A DNA stretch of 64,000 bases from Adineta vaga (GCA_021613535.1 CP075494.1:7068001-7132000); one strand, 5' to 3'. Positions 50,721-64,000 are shown, counted from the stretch's first letter. Program-made: numbers and translations. Notes: generated by a model from the sequence alone, not told the origin.

Positions 50721-53404
50721 TGAAATCTGAAGAATAATAACCAAATAAATAGAATGAGATTAAAGTTCTAACAGATATGTTAAGAGTAGAAGAGAAAGAG
50801 TAAAGTTTAAGATTGATGTTAATAAATATGCTGACAGGAGCTGAAAGAATACTCTCTACATTTTACCTAACAAAACTCAAGAAAATTATTTATAATTACA
50901 ATGATTTTTATAAGCTTTCTCATGTTGAACATGTTGTGTAGTTCGAACGCGCACAGTCTATACCAAATGATTAAATTTCGTAATTGAAGCAAAATATTTA
51001 CTTTGTCTTACTATTTATTATGAGGGCAGGTAAATACATAATATGGTCTCCTTTTTATTAATATATATGCACTTATATGCAAGGAAAATAAATGTTATGA
51101 AAATTACCCGCAAGGTGAGCGTCAATTTATATGAAAGATTTATTTTTAATAAAAATATTTAGCTTTTTTATTTGTGATGTTAAAACGAGCTAGAAACTAC
51201 TAATATTCATCATTTCCTTACTATTTCTTATTCATTAATACCTCTTAAATTATCGTGTATTAAATGTGTTTAGATGTTTTTGTTTTTGCCAATTCTTATG
51301 ATAAAAGATGACGTCTGATTATTTACGTCTCGCCTCCTCATCAATACCATTAGTCTTAGTGAGGAAGAAGGAAAACAACTAGATCAATAGTATTATGGTC
51401 CAATCATCATAAATATGTCATATTTCGAGACGACATCTCGGCAATGTTCCCAAAGAACTTACGAACAAGTTAGTGGTTCCATTATACTTCAGTCAACAAA
51501 CAAGGTTAACTTCGGCGTTGATATTGAAGAGTATCGAATTGATTTTATCATCAAATAGAAATGTTCACCTGTTGTATGATATCAAAGCATACAATAGTAT
51601 TGTAGCATTGTTAGCAAGATGATTTTCATAAATCTAGGAGAGTTTGAAACTCTCAGTTAGTGACAATGACAATGAATGATATGCCTTTTCTCACATTTCT
51701 CACGTTTCGTTTTTCTTTACCAAATCATCCGATGTTTAAACAAATCAGATAGTATGTTAAAGTTCTCAGTAGTCTTCCATTGTTCTTGCAAAGAACATGA
51801 GATCATATAATTATGTTTTATTATTTGAAAATGATTGTGAAATGAGCAAGAACGTCGTCTAGATAAATGATTTTCTTAGTAGATTTCTTTCGTCTACTTT
51901 ATATGGACAAATATTTGTGAAGGCATTGAATCATTTTATATTCACCATTAATAATATTTCAGCCGCCTATGATATTAGTATAAGGGAAGTGGAGCGACTT
52001 TTGAAATATTCATCTATCCTATTAAACAAACAGAAGATTCAGCTCACTATATGTTCTATACTTTCCCAATGGTCTACAGTTGATTGCTGTATTTTTGGAA
52101 CAAACTGCAAGTGATCAATTTCAGGAAGATTATTAGAATGATACAAGGAACTGTACCACCAAGCACCAGTTCGTTATCTTCAATAAATATTGTAGATACT
52201 ACAACTTCTGTCCATATGTTGGTACAAAAACACACATAAATAATAAGAATTTTATTCGTATATAGTTCAGTAGCGTCAACAAATGAATAAGTTCTCACTA
52301 TCGAAGGCGAGATTTTTCGCTGAAAAGGTACGGAAAAACCAGTCATTATTTATGCGGTCTTTCATGATTTTATTAATCAACTGTCAAAATCTTGTATGAA
52401 ACCTGACTAAAGGTATTTGAAGCTACCCATATTGTTTATTCTTTAGCGACTGTGATGTTCAAGAATTCCAATTCATTATAACGCTATAAACTTGTTTTCG
52501 GAAGAGTATCGAAAGAAATATTTTCTATGAGACATTAATTTAGCAACTGAAATAATATAAAATGTACCGACAATGAATCATAAATAACGACCATAAGAGG
52601 TATTGATATCATCGATTCGACAGAAGACGGTCAAAATTGATTGTTCTAGTGATAACGTTAATCTAAAACATATTCATTATTTGTTCTTATTATCATTATT
52701 GGTAGTTTCAGAATCGACAACATAGTTAAAAACACTCAAGTGACTTCAGTTCGATGTATATAAAAAAAATAACAATTTTTCTAAACACACTTTCTTACAC
52801 TATTCTAAAGTAGAAAATCATCGGATTTTCATGGTAATTTTCGAGTTGCTCCTATTACAAGACATCAAGTGAAAGAAAATTCGATCTGGAATATAGCAGA
52901 ATTGACGGTTTTCACATCGAATTCTTCGACATGAGGTATAAATCGTGTTGAAAAGAAATTGGCTCACTAGGGTGAACATTGATTTCTTAGTTATATCCAA
53001 CTGCGTTACAATGCAGTCTCAGTCTTACAGACGATAAATAACTATTGGTTTACTAGTAAGCAATACCATTCACAAATATAAAGTGGCGCCACGTGAACTG
53101 TATTTTACCTGGACAACAGAATAATAACATGATTCATACGCACTTTGGTTTCGTATGAGTATGCTGTTCGTTTTTTCTTCGCTTTTCAATTAGTATATTT
53201 TTTATTAGAAAGAAATAACAAGGATTGTTTTCGCTCTCTTAAAAGTCATTACTCACTGATTACAGAAAAGAAATCGACTGATAGATACAATGAAAAAGTT
53301 CCTGCATCATAATGACTATGCATTTTTTCAACACATGATATATATATATATAATGCCTGATATTTTTTGAAATTTTTTAAAGATTTATACTTAATTTATT
53401 TAAA
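50721..53404. other. Long intergenic region, no gene recognised
   Basis: 2.7 kb of AT-rich sequence between the SecA pair and GCLC. Short frames at 51917-52114 (+) and 52074-52346 (-) overlap on opposite strands and carry no domain. A (TA)n run lies at 53338-53352. Its length makes it a possible graveyard of mobile-element debris, but I cannot identify any. Confidence 0.4.
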
Positions 53405-56291
53405 ATGGGTTTACTGACCCAAGGACATCCGTTAAGTTGGGAGGAAACAAAAAAATATATACAATTTATACGTGAACATGGTATCGAGCAATTTATTCAT
53501 CTTTATAACAAACTTAAAGATCGTCGCAATGATTGTTTAAAATGGGGCGATGAGGTATGCAGATATACAAATATTCAAAAACGAATCAATTTTTATTGAA
53601 ATCTATTAAAATTTAGGTTGAATTTTTAATGATACGTTTTGATCATGAAAATAAAAAGGTTCAATTGGTTCTTAAAGCTCATCAAATCTTACCTACACTT
53701 ACGGAACCTGAACATCAAAATCCTGAGTAAATATTTAATAACTACTAGAGAATAAAATAACCAAAGTTATATTTGCATTTAGTGATTGCACGACATTATG
53801 GCGACCGGAATATGCAGTGAGTCATGAGTGTAATATGACTCATTTATTTTACTCTGTTCGTAATTTTCTAGGATTATATGATTGAAGGTACTCCAGGTCA
53901 ACCATATGGATACTTGCCCGTACATTTCAATATGGTTGAAGCTAATATGCGTCTACGGTACAGTTTGATTGCAACATATAAGCAGAGAACGTAAAAATGT
54001 ATATTATTTTAGACGACAACAAGGTCAAGAATTACTTGGAAAAGATGAATATGTATTGAGTACTTCGAATTTTCCACGGTTAGAATTTTTCTATCTCAAA
54101 ATATGATTATCATGTCTCTTTATTTCTCTTTACTATAGGAATGGATGTCCTAATTTTACATGGCCTCATCATAAGCCAACACCAGATACATCAGCATCGG
54201 CATCACTCTTCTTTCCAGATGAAGTTATCTTTCCTGATCATCCACGTTTCAAGTAATTTTACATTATTTATAATCTAACTTATAATAAAGTTTCTTTTGT
54301 GTTGAAGAACGTTAACACGAAATATTCGTCTGCGCCGTGGATCTAAAGTTTCATTTAATGTTCCAAGTATGTTTAAAAACAAAATGAATTCTTATGTTCG
54401 ATTATTATTCATTTTCTATACATTGCAGTTTTTATTGATGAGAAAACACCTCGTCCATTCATTGAAGATTTATCAGTATACGGTGAAAATGTTGATGCAT
54501 CGGATTCAGCTGCCGCGGAAGATCATATCTACCTTGATGCTATGGGTTTAGGAATGGGTTGTTGTTGTCTTCAGGTTACTTTTCAAGCACAATCAATTGA
54601 TGAAGCAAGATTTCTTTACGATCAACTTACACCATTAACTCCTATTGTGGTAAATCAAAACAAATGCTGTCTTTTCAATTAGTATGTCGTGATATCTCTT
54701 CTAGTTAGCTTTAAGTGCTTCATCACCTATATGGCGTGGCTATCTAGCTGATGTTGATTGTCGATGGAATGTTTTATGTGCAATGGTAGATGATCGAACT
54801 GTTGAAGAACGTGGACTTAAAGTAATGAAGAAAAGTTTTATTTTTTATTTACTATAATCGATATTTACTTCTTCTAGCCACTGGAGAATGATCGATTTCA
54901 TATACCAAAGTCACGTTATTCAAGTGTTGATTGTTACATATCACCAGATAGTGCAATCTATAATGATGTAGATGTAATTCAAGATGCAGATGTTTTTCAT
55001 AGACTTAGTGAGAATGGTAAAAGAAAAGCAAAAGATTACTTTTATCTTATGAACATTCATATTCATTTAGGTATTGATCCACTATTAGCTCAACATATAG
55101 CTCATTTATTTATTCGTGATACGTTAACTTTATTCGAAGAAAAACTTCATTTAGATGATAAACAAGATACCGATCATTTCGAAGTAACAAATAATTCTCG
55201 TTTTCATCGAAAGTAAAATACAAATCCTTTCTCTTAGAATATCAATTCCACGAATTGGCAATCCATGCGATTCAAACCACCTCCAGTTAATAGTAATATA
55301 GGTTGGCGTGTCGAATTTCGACCATCAGAAGTAACATTAACAATTGAGATCTCTTTATCATAATGATACATTTCTATTTCTATAGTTACAAATGACGGAT
55401 TTTGAAAATGCAGCATTAGTTACATTCATTGTATTACTAACACGAGCGATCATGACATATAATTTGAATCTACTTATTCCTATTTCAAATGTATGAAAGA
55501 ATCTATGTTAACTATAATTGATAATCAGGACTTATACGTATTTACAGGTTGATGAGAATATGCAAGCCGCTCAACGACGTGATGCATTACGAACTGAAAA
55601 ATTTCATTTCAGAAAATGTCTTTCAACCAGTAAGACACTAGTGAATAATTGCCTATGATTCATAATTGTTTTTATCGTTTGCAGTGCACACACCTGATAC
55701 ACCATGTATGGCATCGATGCAAAAATCATCTGTTCAAGAAAACGAATGTGAACATCGTTTAATGACTATCAATGAAATTATTAATGGATCGGTATAAGCC
55801 TTATGTTTTATAATCCATAGTTAAATAGAAATTTATTTGATATTTATAGAATGAATTTGTTGGCCTTTTAAAAATCATTCAAGATTATTTATCTAACATT
55901 GAAGTTGATGCTGATACACGATGCACTATCAATCAATATCTGAGTTTAATTAGCAAACGTGCTTCTGGTTTGTTGTAAAGCAAATGAAACATTTCTGTAA
56001 AAGATTATGTTCTTTTTCTTTCAAGGTAAATTGATGACAAATGCAACATGGATGCGGCATGTGGTTACAAGTCATCCGGCATATAAACATGATTCGGTTG
56101 TAAGTGATGAAATTGCTTATGATCTACTCTGGAAAATGACAAAAATCTCAATGGGTGATGAAGAGTGTCCTCAAGTTTTACCTCGAATGTCCTCAAAAAC
56201 AACTTTAGATATATCAGCAGCTGTAGAAAAAGAAAACAATGAGTTGGAAGTGAAACGATCTTTAATGAATCATTATAATCCTCAAGAATAA
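53405..56291 (+). CDS. GCLC: Glutamate-cysteine ligase catalytic subunit
   Basis: At least fourteen short exons encode about 640 residues, the usual length, of the enzyme that makes gamma-glutamylcysteine, the rate-limiting step of glutathione synthesis. It starts [16 protein letters not shown], as in animals, then shows [35 protein letters not shown], and [16 protein letters not shown] with the reactive Cys region. [27 protein letters not shown] and DFENAAL follow near 55200-55400. The C-terminus ends near an acidic NNELEV tail (56291). All conserved blocks are intact. In a desiccation-tolerant animal this gene would matter for oxidative stress, though nothing here shows regulation. Confidence 0.94.
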
Positions 56292-56559
56292 ACCGGTTTT
56301 TAAAAACATTAGTTTGTGTGTGTGTGCGTTTTCTTTTAGTCTTTCATAAAGAGTTCTTTCTTTTTATCTGCTTCTTCATTTTATGTCATACCAATCTGTA
56401 TGTTTTCCTCTCTTTTCGATATGTGTCATGTATTGTCAAGATTTAGTTAGGGAGATAACAAAAAAAAAAGATTAATAAATGTGGTATTTTTTAGTGGTTA
56501 ATAAGAAATAGATGTTCAATAGAAATTAGATAAAAAAATATTAAGTTTGAAAGACTTTG

Positions 56560-58856
56560 TTATTTGTCCAGAATGTATTGATAATAAAGTTCTTCTAAAT
56601 TTTTATCATCAAATAGAGGTTGCATATTGATCATGAGAATTTCAGAAAAATCTTCATCTAATGTTGGTTTAACATAACGTTTATTGGCACCCATGATGAC
56701 AATATCGTTTACATCTTTATGAGCACTATCCGTACCAATCATTTTTCGAAACTAATAATGAAAATTCAGAGACATATAGATGAACTATGATAATTCGATA
56801 ACTTACAAGATTATTATGTTGTGCATGTTCACGTGAGACATTCATAACAAAACATCGACAAGGAACATTGAATTTCTTAGCGACAACAGTATATCTATAT
56901 GAAATAAATGAAAATGAAATTGATACTATATTTCATTGGCTTCATTTACCTTTGTCGTGATTCTATGTCAAGATTAGTATTGTCAATGACAACACTTTGT
57001 TGTTTTTTTAGGGCTGTTTCAGCCATTGCAACACATCGTTGCCAAGTACCAACTTCATCCTAATAATTAAATTTTGTTTTCCATTTTTCAATTAAATAAA
57101 TCTATGTCAAGATCAACTCACTCGATTAATATATTCATATTTATGTGGAACAATGTGTTTTTTCACAAACCAACTTTTTCCTGCTAAATAAATATTGAAA
57201 AAATAAGCTAGTTTTTCTTGCTTCTACAATCAACAACTTACATGCTGGAAGTCCGCACATAACAATAACTTCAATTGTATCCGAAATCAATGCACCATTA
57301 GCTGGTTCCACGAGTGATGAGATTGATCGAAGCGATTTCTACAGAAATACAACATATTTTATATACATCGTTTCAATTGAAAACGTACTGGTTCAAATTT
57401 GGGCATTTCATAGGTAGCTTTGCTCAATCCTAGGAAATATTCTTCTGGTGTATAAAATTTCAAATCAACATTAGCAGCAAACTAAATAGTAGACGAGAAT
57501 AATAAAGGATCGAAGTGATAAATCTTCTTACTAAACGATCAGCACAGGAATGATCCTTTTTTGCTTTTGCTCGCCATTTATCTGGACGACCAGCAGCATC
57601 TAAAATTAATCGTTATTGTCATACAACTAACTAACAAATATCTTTTTCTCTACATACCACCAACAAAGAATGATTTCGCTTTATCAATTTTAATACCATC
57701 ATTATACTAAAACTAATCATAAAACAAGACTAAAGTCACGACAAATATTTTACTTTGGATTCTAAAAGTAGCCATGAACCAATGCATGGCTTTCGATAAC
57801 GACCTGGATGAATAGCAACAAACACCTATCGATATATTATTCTTAGTATTCTATCTAAACTAAATCTTTTGTTTGTTTTTACTTGTAGAGGAACATTTAG
57901 TTTTTGTTGAATGAATTGAATTTTTTTTCGAAAAGGATCTGTCGATGTTGCTTTCATTAGACCACGTTGATTTGTAAATACAACTATTTTATAACTATCT
58001 GTATGTAATTGTTTTAATTTTTTAAAACATGTATCAAATCCAATACGCCAATCATTTTCATCTGTGGGATATACTTTTCCCGATTTTGTTTGAATAATTG
58101 TACCATCCATATCAAAAGCTGCGATCTATTATCATAAATAATTATTGGCAAAAATTATCTTTAAAACTTACTTTTTCACTACTCATTACTCCTTTTGAAG
58201 TAAATACTTCAAGACCATCACATGGTATTTCCCATAAATCTTTCGAGGTTGCTTCTGATACTTTCACAGGATTTAAAGATGTTGTCGTTGTTGCTGTTGA
58301 CGATTGATTAGCGTTTTCTTGCAAACTAGTGAGTTGCTGTAAAACCCAAACTAATCGATTTTCTTCAGCTGAATCTTCATCATCTAGAGTATTGGTCGGA
58401 GTTTTAGGTTTTTTACTCAACGCTTGCTGAACTTCGTCATCATCATCTGTATTCTGTCTTTTCAATGTTGGTTTCTCTGTTGAACATTGATCAATTCGAA
58501 TAGTATAACTAAGTTCATTTTCTAACAATTGAAGCTGATCTCCATCATTTACTAATTGTCTCTTATTTGTATTTATTGGCATTTGATTTACAAATGAAGT
58601 ATTTATACCAAGTTGTTCGACATAGACTTGATCATCTTCAATATGAACAGCAACTATATGAAACACAAGAGATCGTTCTGTAGATAGATTAATTGGTATC
58701 ATTCAATGTACCTTGTTGTCGAGCACATCGTGTTGATTTTATTTTACTCTGCTCATTTCTTCCGATGATTAACCTTTTTGAATCTGTTGATTGAATTTGT
58801 AAATCTGGATAACCAGAATCGTTTGATATTAATTTCACGTTGATCGTCGATGACAT
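56560..58856 (-). CDS. PNKP: Polynucleotide kinase 3'-phosphatase
   Basis: About a dozen small exons encode a DNA-repair enzyme that phosphorylates 5'-OH and removes 3'-phosphate at strand breaks. An N-terminal FHA domain (LIIGRNEQSKI, then RCARQQ and QLGINTSFVN) is followed by a Ser/Thr-rich linker. The HAD phosphatase has AAFDMDGTIIQTKSGKVYPT with the catalytic Asp pair, FTNQRG, and FVGDAAGRPDKW. The kinase P-loop is split by an intron and reads GLPASGKSW when spliced (exon ends at about 57246). NRDEVGTWQRC and IDNTNLD complete the kinase site. The C-terminal arm ends at 56560. The start ATG 58856 is 5 nt after a CTTTTTAAG acceptor. Both catalytic sites look functional. Confidence 0.93.
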
Positions 58857-59000
58857 ATTGTCTTAAAAAGAGAGTTTTTTTTTCGATTTTATATCTACGT
58901 AGATAGGAATATTTCTAAGAAATATATTTTTCAAAAAAAAGAAAAGAAAAAAAACTAGAGGAAAAATGATCAAACAGAAAATCTGAGCAAAGAAAACTAT

Positions 59001-60780
59001 TTAATTATTTGTCATTGAACGAATCCATTCATCTTCATTTAATAACATTGTCTCCCAATTTGTCATTGTTTGTGTTTCATGGGATGTTATTAATGGATAT
59101 GTTTGTGTACCATTATCAATTAAATCAAGTAAATCCATGGCATCAAAATCAAATAAAACAGATGATGATGAATCATTCTTGGATAAATCATCAAGTAAAA
59201 ATTCATCAAGAAAACATGATGTACCAACAGATTCTTGATATGGTAAAAGATAATTATCATATTGATTTGTTGTTTGTTCTATTGGATGTTCAGTTATCGT
59301 TTGCATCTGTGTTGATGTCATAGATATTGGTAATGTTTGTACGACGACACTATGATTATTTTCAGATGAATAATTGAGAATATTGGAAATATGACCAACA
59401 GTTTGTATAGACATATCTGAACGTGTTGGAGAAGATATTTGAGTTTCCATATCATTAACAGGTACATTATCCCATTGTGTCATTGTCGAAGCATTGAAAA
59501 CATTCGTTGGTGTATTATAAAATTTAATTGATGATAGATCATCATCAGTTGTTGTTGATATTGTTGTTGTTGTTTTTTTCGTTGAATTTCGTGTACGTTT
59601 TTTAAACATTCTTATACGACTTTGTGTTTGACTAGATTTTTGTTCAGTTGTTTTAGTAGGAATTAATGGTGGTAAATTCAAATCTGTATTTGTTAGAGAA
59701 CAACATTCTGTACCAACAGATACACGTGTATATGTTTGCGTCGCTTTATCACTATCAGATTCACATATATGAATTGAATCAATACTTGATGTTGATGATG
59801 GATTAGGCATTGGTTCTGTATTGAAATGTTTTAATAATTGTAATGCAAGTGGATTGATAGTAACTGGTTGATGAGAAGAAATGTTTTGACGTGAAAGTTC
59901 TATTTGATCAGCTGGAAGTGGTCGACGGCGATTTGGTCGTTTTCGATTGTTTTTAATTGAAGAAGGAAGAGTACTAGAATGAATAAGTGTTAAACAATGC
60001 TTTTCTTCTATCAAAAATGTTTACTTTATCACAGAACAATTGTTTTGAGATTCATTAGGAATATTTAAATGATATTTCAATTGATGTCGACGTAAACTTG
60101 TTCGATTTTGAAATTGTTGAGTACAATTTGAACAAGAAAATGGAGAATGAACACCGCAACTATACGAAAACAAAACACTAATTCTTTTCTTTACTAAATT
60201 TAATTTTCTACAAACATTTTCTCATGCGCAATCATATCTTGATGAAGACCAAACGATTTTAAACATTTTGAACATTGTTCTTTCTTCAAACCATGTTGTC
60301 GTAAATAATGCTACAAGCAAAAGATTCTTTAGTTGAGAAAGAATATTTCTTTCTTTTCTTTACTTACAAGTCGAACAGCATTAAAATTTGAAAATGATAA
60401 TGATTGAGCATGATTTCTTTTACAATGACAATAGAATGTACAATCTTCCATTGGACAATGATATCGTCCGATACGTGATGTATATTTATGAGAAGCCTAT
60501 GTACATATTTACATTGATTACTTAAAAAAAAAGACAGATCTTTTTATACACTTACTGTAACAATTCCTGTTTCTTTATGATACATTTGTAAATGAACATT
60601 CAATGCCATGATGTTTTTAAATAATTTTTGACATTTTTCCGCTGATTCAAATTTATCTTTATGTGGACATTTAACTTGACTGGTTTCATAATTCAATTCA
60701 TCGCTTGTTGGTGTTATACATTCAAATGAAGAATTCATTTCTGTATGTTTATTATATTGATTTATCTGACAACTAATCAT
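59001..60780 (-). CDS. ATMIN: ATMIN/ASCIZ-like zinc-finger protein with LC8-binding motifs
   Basis: Four exons or so. The N-terminal half carries C2H2-type zinc fingers (CPMEDCTFYCHC..H, CSKCLKSFGLHQDMIAH, CSNCTQQFQNRTSLRRHQLKYH) and the RHQLKYHLNIP end typical of ASCIZ. A long Ser/Thr/Gln-rich C-terminal region contains a string of TQT-type motifs, including ATQTY, SSQTQ, STMTQ, METQI, SIQTV, VVQTL, TQMQT, GTQTY and ETQTM. In ASCIZ/ATMIN these bind dynein light chain LC8 (DYNLL1), whose gene the factor activates in a feedback loop. The Zn-finger block plus this motif string makes the assignment good, although the exact number of fingers depends on the exon ends. The start at 60780 has no close acceptor. 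Confidence 0.82.
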
Positions 60781-61205
60781 TATCGATCGTTGTAGGAAAT
60801 ACTTATTGAATAATAATAATAATAATAAACATTCAAATGCAGCTTGTTTTTATATTACCAGAGTATTTCAATCATTTCAAAAGTATTAATATTTGAGATA
60901 ATAAATAATGAGAATCTAAACTAATTTGATATGGTTAATCAATCGAAGATCATGTAATGCTTACCGTATGATTGAATACGATGTTTGATCAAGATAAACT
61001 CAATTTTAGCTTTAAAATGAAAACATCTAAGAAATATAAAATCAAAAAATAATGATTTGAGCAAATGGTTATTTTAGTTATTGTTTTCACAAATATTTCT
61101 TCAATGAATAACATCAAAAAACAAAGATACATGTAGACTAATGAGCATTTAGATATAAAAGAGAAAGAAGAATTATTGCAACAAATAATTGGCAGAAAAG
61201 AAAAA
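60781..61205. other. Intergenic region with AAT microsatellite
   Basis: 425 bp between the ATMIN-like start and the DENND6 stop, both minus strand. It contains an (AAT)n run at about 60811-60829. No gene. Confidence 0.45.
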
Positions 61206-63555
61206 TCAAGTTGAAGAAGAAATTTTACGAGTTTTATTGAATAAGGTTTTCATATCATCAGATAAATTTTCATCAATAATTAATTTCATTTTGATTCGTA
61301 ATTTATCTAAGAAATCATTTCGAAGTGTAGAATCAATTGTTATTAATCGTTCGTCTGTTTTCATTTCTAAACGTTGAATTAAATCTTTAAATTTAATTAC
61401 TAAATCAATTAATTCAAGTTCATTCAGTTTCGACAGATTGAAATCTTGTTCTAAACGACAATTAGCAATTGTTTTGATATATTCACAATAGATTATTGTA
61501 TTGGCTTCATGTCGACGATTAGTTAACCATAAACGAAAATTGGGTGTCGATAAGAATTGTCTATACAAATCTTTCCAATTACCTTTCAAACCTGATGTCA
61601 ATTGAGGACCATATTGGTCTAATGTTTTAAGAAATTCTTCGCTTTCAAATTCTTTTATCGAAGGTGGATCACGACTTGGTTGATAGAATCGTTTTAATGG
61701 TAACAGACTAGTAAAATATCGTTCAAGTGGAATGATAAAACTTTGTGTTAATTCTAAGAAAAATCGACGTAGAAATGCATTTTGAACTGTATCAGGACGT
61801 TGTTGAGAGTTAGTTGATTGAAGTTTCTTAAGTATCGTTTTATCACGTTGTAAATGTGATTTATAATTGGTATATAAACCAACTTTCATATCGAAAGTTA
61901 AATGTGATGTATTATGAGTAAATGTCTGAGTTGGTTTGAAAGGTTTCGATGTTGTTGAAATCTTTTTCGTTACTTTAACTTGTGCTTGAGGTGATGAAGA
62001 TAATTCTATACTATCTTCTAATTCATTCACAGAAAGATTATCATCATCATGTTCGACGAGAAGAAATTTTTCATGTTTTGTTTTCGATTTCATTTGATTA
62101 TCATCGATACGAATGATATGAGGCCATTGATGAAGAAGTTTAGCAAAGAATGGATTCGTTACACCAATGATAATCTTTGGTGGTTGTGATGGTTTTGCAG
62201 ATGAATTGAAAGTTATTTGATGGAATTCACTATTATGTATGGTAAAAAATGGATAATAGTCAGATGCATATCTTAATGGCCATATAATATGAACTGAAAT
62301 AGAAGTAGAAAACATTTGTTAGATTCTGTTGGTATCAATTTTTTTGCAAAGAGGAAAAGAACTTACCGAGTGCTTGAACTGTTTGTGAACATTTCGTTGG
62401 AAAACTTCCAAGAATAGCAATAGGTTCGTTCAGTAAAATCAATTCCCAAAGAAGTTGAATATGTGTTAAAACACATGACAAGGATCGATATGTATTAACA
62501 TCATAGAGATATGGAATGAGACATGGTAATTGTTGTTCATATTTTGGTATCGATTCAACCATTGTACTATTGTTTGCCAACTAAATTAAAAAATTAATTC
62601 AAGAATAATTAATCATGATATTTACTTCTGATTCAACATCATTCTTGGATGATAAATCAAATTCAATATCATCGTCGATAGGAAATTTCAATGATTGATT
62701 AGTGGAATTTTGATTATGATTTGTATTTACTGTTTGAGTTCCATCAGCAATCGAACGAAATTGATTGATATCTGATGGTGAGAAAGGTTTATCACCATGT
62801 GTTGGAATGCGTACTTGAAGTACAGTATCTAATAATGGTAATAGTAAAGTTTTGCCAGGTTCAAGTTCTGGCCATTGATGATCCATCAAATGACAACAGG
62901 CTTCTAAACTTGCTAGGCCATTTTCAAAAAAGTTTCTTGCCAGTTGTTGAACAATCGTCAAAAACAATGAAATGAATGGTAATTTTGATAAAATAACAAA
63001 GGACTTTTGAAAAAAACCACGTTTTATTGACTTATCATGTATTTGACGAAAATTAGCATAACCAAATAGAATATTATTATCAACTTGTAATGCTGCTGGT
63101 ACAGTGGAATTATATAATTGATAATATGTTGTTAAATTTGATGATTCATGATTAAGACGAAAATGATATTGAAAATCACCGAGTGATGTGGAATTTGTAT
63201 CCGGAAATGCTAAGTAAGATAAATTCAATTTTTCTTTCTCCGTTAATTTACAATGAGTTGGTAGAAGAAATTCTATGGATTGTCCTAGTTCGAGATCAAA
63301 TGTCACAACAGCAATGCCATACAACCATTTTTGTAAACGATCCCATGGAAGAAGATTTGATGTTGTTGATGTCGATGGAGGTGATGATGGTAGTGATGCA
63401 GTCGTATGTGTTGATTGTGAAGCAAGATTTGATGACGAAGACGAACTATTTAAATGAGTGCGTGTTAAACGACGTTCAGTTGCCAATAGATCACGATCGG
63501 AATGGGAACGATGAAAGCCAGATGATGTTGGCGATAATGGTACAGCTAAACTCAT
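61206..63555 (-). CDS. DENND6: DENND6 (FAM116) Rab14-type guanine-nucleotide exchange factor
   Basis: Three exons (63555 to about 62628, then about 62580-62366, then about 62311-61206) encode roughly 750 residues. DENND6 is the Rab14 exchange factor in endosomal recycling. A Ser/Thr-rich N-terminal ~75 residues is disordered. Then come LPWDRLQKWLYGIAVVTFDLELGQSIEFLLP and KEKLNLSYLAFPD, which fit the human DENND6 opening almost residue for residue. KRGFFQKSFVILSKLPF, QLLWELILLNEPIAI, ALVHIIWPLRYASDYYPFFTIHNSEF, GVTNPFFAKLLHQWPHIIRI, and LRRFFLELTQSFIIPLERY follow. The C-terminal helical part ends at 61206. The start is ATG 63555, 4 nt after a TTTTTTCTTAG acceptor. Animal orthologue, complete. 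Confidence 0.93.
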
Positions 63556-64000
63556 GTTGCTAAGAAAAAACATACGATAAACTTAAGTTTAAGGAAAAAC
63601 GTAAAAAGAAAAGAATGACAAATGATGTGGAGTAAATTGTTATCAAAAAATACCTTTGTCTCTCTAGGATATTTTGACGATAAGAACAACACTTCGTTAT
63701 TTAAACTTCATATCATCATACACTACAAATAGTTGATACTTAGTATGCATGCATAGACACAAAGAATTATTAGTAGTATTTATCTAATTAACATTTATGT
63801 TTATTCTAATCGTTATCGAACAATTAATTAGTATTAACATATACGTATTTATTTCAAGGTAAGTATTAGTAAATTTTCCATACACTTTATTGAAACTATG
63901 TACGTCATACAACCGTTTTTGTTAAAGAAATATTAACTCTAATAAAATCTGTTTTTCTTCTTTTCCAAGTGTGTGATTATTTGCATTTTAATAAAAAAAC
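63556..64000. other. Upstream of DENND6, no gene recognised
   Basis: 445 bp of AT-rich sequence that probably holds the DENND6 promoter; the window ends here. Confidence 0.4.

Noticed and set aside
51917-52346. Overlapping opposite-strand frames in the long gap, one vaguely resembling part of a DDE transposase
   Set aside because: The likeness is limited to a short Gly-Gly stretch and the frame has no catalytic residues; too weak to call.
63183-63563. Plus-strand frame over DENND6 exon 1
   Set aside because: Antisense shadow of a conserved exon.
1-64000. CRISPR array, tRNA, rRNA or complete transposon
   Set aside because: No repeat-spacer array, no recognisable tRNA fold or rRNA block, and no transposase or terminal repeats were found.

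Overview
This window looks like an AT-rich stretch of a bdelloid rotifer nuclear genome (inference). The reasons are an innexin (a protostome gap-junction gene), compact animal housekeeping genes with frequent 45-70 nt GT-AG introns, and AG splice acceptors a few bases upstream of many start codons, as expected with spliced-leader trans-splicing. A DUF4246 gene of a mostly fungal family and a very long intron-free SecA-like locus fit the high foreign-gene content known for bdelloids. I cannot name the genus from sequence alone.

Layout. 1-10 kb: a rhodopsin-like GPCR, a DENND2-like DENN protein, a small amidated-neuropeptide precursor (Y[LW]V-amide) and a short Slingshot cofilin phosphatase. 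10.7-21.7 kb: a secreted pancreatic-type lipase with a PLAT domain, a FUS/EWS/TAF15-like RNA-binding protein, a tight same-strand trio BET1-like SNARE / TRMT112 / PAQR3, an innexin, and a BAF-domain protein with a long N-terminal extension. 21.8-27.4 kb: fumarase, a possible GPCR remnant, a rearranged fumarase fragment and the DUF4246 gene.

28-50.7 kb (minus strand): the outstanding region. Two adjacent intronless loci each carry a SecA-type two-lobe ATPase core. The downstream locus (28025-46439) would encode a protein of roughly 6,000 residues if its four frame-broken segments are one gene. It has an N-terminal helical/TPR-like part, a collagen-like glycine-rich segment, the SecA core, a TPR-like stretch, a hydrophobic membrane-like stretch and a C-terminal WHH/HNH-nuclease-like domain. 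The order resembles bacterial polymorphic secreted proteins. I leave the breaks as they are.

53.4-63.6 kb: glutamate-cysteine ligase catalytic subunit, polynucleotide kinase-phosphatase, an ATMIN/ASCIZ-like zinc-finger protein with many TQT-type dynein-light-chain motifs, and DENND6.

Several genes need exactly one extra base in a short homopolymer to stay in frame (Slingshot, innexin, two places in the SecA region), which suggests residual assembly indels. Two other breaks in the giant locus are of the opposite sign and share a sequence motif at the stop codon, so they deserve separate attention.
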